From positions 97,285,668 through 97,349,667 of the forward strand of contig OY740774.1 in assembly GCA_963513935.1 (NCBI GenBank): a stretch of DNA of 64,000 nucleotides, read 5' to 3'. This stretch comes from Aphrophora alni. Taxonomy: Eukaryota; Arthropoda; Insecta; Hemiptera; Aphrophoridae. Both the position numbers and the translations under genes were made by a program. The notes under the pieces are model-generated. The model worked only from the letters and a program-made list of their open reading frames with translations, made no database searches and was not told where the DNA came from. Positions 63,116-64,000 of the stretch are shown here, in pieces. Numbering within the stretch: the stretch's first letter is position 1; every line of letters begins with the position of its first letter.

Positions 63116-64000
63116 AAAAATAATTTATTTTCTTATCATTTTATGCAATTTATAAGTATTTTTAACACGTGAGTAATTGTTTTAGTCAGGATACGGGTTA
63201 ATACCTACCGAAATGTGTATTGAATACAATATATTATATTAATATATCATTGTATTTTAATACATAAAAAGGTCATGCTATTTTCAAAACCTCTATCTAG
63301 AGTCAATTATTTAATTAGTAATATGTAATAATATAATTAAAATGTTAATAATTTCTGCTATTCCTTATATCATTGAGGGAGTCTGTAACTCAATTATATA
63401 ATTAATTTATATCTACTGCTATTTAAGATAGGAGAAAAATGTAATAATAATCTCCAAATCACTGTTTATTCCTAAATGTAAACTTATTATTCCCTATAAA
63501 ATTATGTATTAGTTAAAAGTTTTTACTATTAAAAATTATGAATTAACTTTCCAAAATATTGTTTGTACAGAATTGGGAAGGAATTTGCTATGTTCCAAAT
63601 GTTCGTAACTATATAATTATTATTAAGTTAGCTACAAGTCCCCAAATTTAGAGTTGAGAGTAGTTGAGATTTTGATTACTTAATTTATAATAAGTTTTGA
63701 TAGGTTAGGGTTAAGAATTTAACCTTAATTCAAACTATATTTTAAAATTCAACTAAAATCAACGTAATATCCAACTCAAATAAATCCTGTTTAATTTACG
63801 TATTCCTTGGAATTTTTTTTGAACCAATAACATGAAGTCTCAGTAATCCAATTTGGTCAGTTCTTCTGGAAACTCAATAAGTTGGTACCTTTATAAGTAT
63901 CTAAGATTATGTTAAATGGTTCTGTACATTTGGCCATGAAGTAATAGGATAGGAGGTCACAAGATATATTATAATATTTTATGACAGTAAGGAGTTGTGT
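63116..64000. other. AT-rich stretch without recognised genes
   Basis: No coding frame or repeat was recognised up to the window end. Confidence 0.55.

Overview
This is a eukaryotic, strongly AT-rich window (roughly 70% A+T by eye), most likely from an insect or related arthropod nuclear genome. The evidence is a Jockey-type LINE fragment, a Ty3/Gypsy-like LTR element with Gag and protease, a DDE-transposase remnant of an insect-common type, a Penelope-like GIY-YIG remnant, many (TA)n tracts and a 200-N assembly gap. I found no intact host protein gene, rRNA or functional tRNA. Apart from the LTR element's own reading frames, the open frames are short and show no recognisable host domain. The window looks like a gene desert or a long intron filled with repeats of different ages.

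Layout. 1-8110: a nearly complete, young LTR retrotransposon on the minus strand. It has 1403-bp LTRs differing at only three positions, a gag gene, a canonical -1 slippery heptamer at the gag stop and a protease frame, but no recognisable reverse transcriptase, RNase H or integrase. Its outer edge abuts a (TA)31 tract. 8.2-23.8 kb: featureless AT-rich DNA with a SINE-like GC-richer insert (10.9-11.4 kb), a (TC)34 tract and the first copy of a 0.68-kb dispersed repeat. 23.8-24.6 kb: 5'-truncated, frameshifted Jockey-like LINE. 29.2-31.2 kb: a 292-bp inverted repeat around 1.4 kb. 40.4-42.3 kb: DDE-transposase remnant next to one of two inverted copies of a repeat with a degenerate hammerhead-ribozyme core. 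43.6-45.2 kb: decayed coding remnant, then an 868-bp GC-rich element with about 260-bp terminal inverted repeats, a 6-bp target duplication and a tRNA-like Pol III promoter at its centre. 49.0-52.95 kb: a 489-bp satellite interrupted by other repeats. 55.15-55.45 kb: dead Penelope-like GIY-YIG endonuclease. 58.77-58.99 kb: a 99%-matched palindrome with 100-nt arms, each arm holding a minimal type I hammerhead ribozyme motif, one with every core position intact.

The most interesting structures are the hammerhead palindrome and its relatives at 40.6 and 42.3 kb, the pol-less gag-pro LTR element with its frameshift site, and the tRNA-like-cored inverted-repeat element at 44.3-45.2 kb. Assignments rest on reading motifs by eye; no database search was run.
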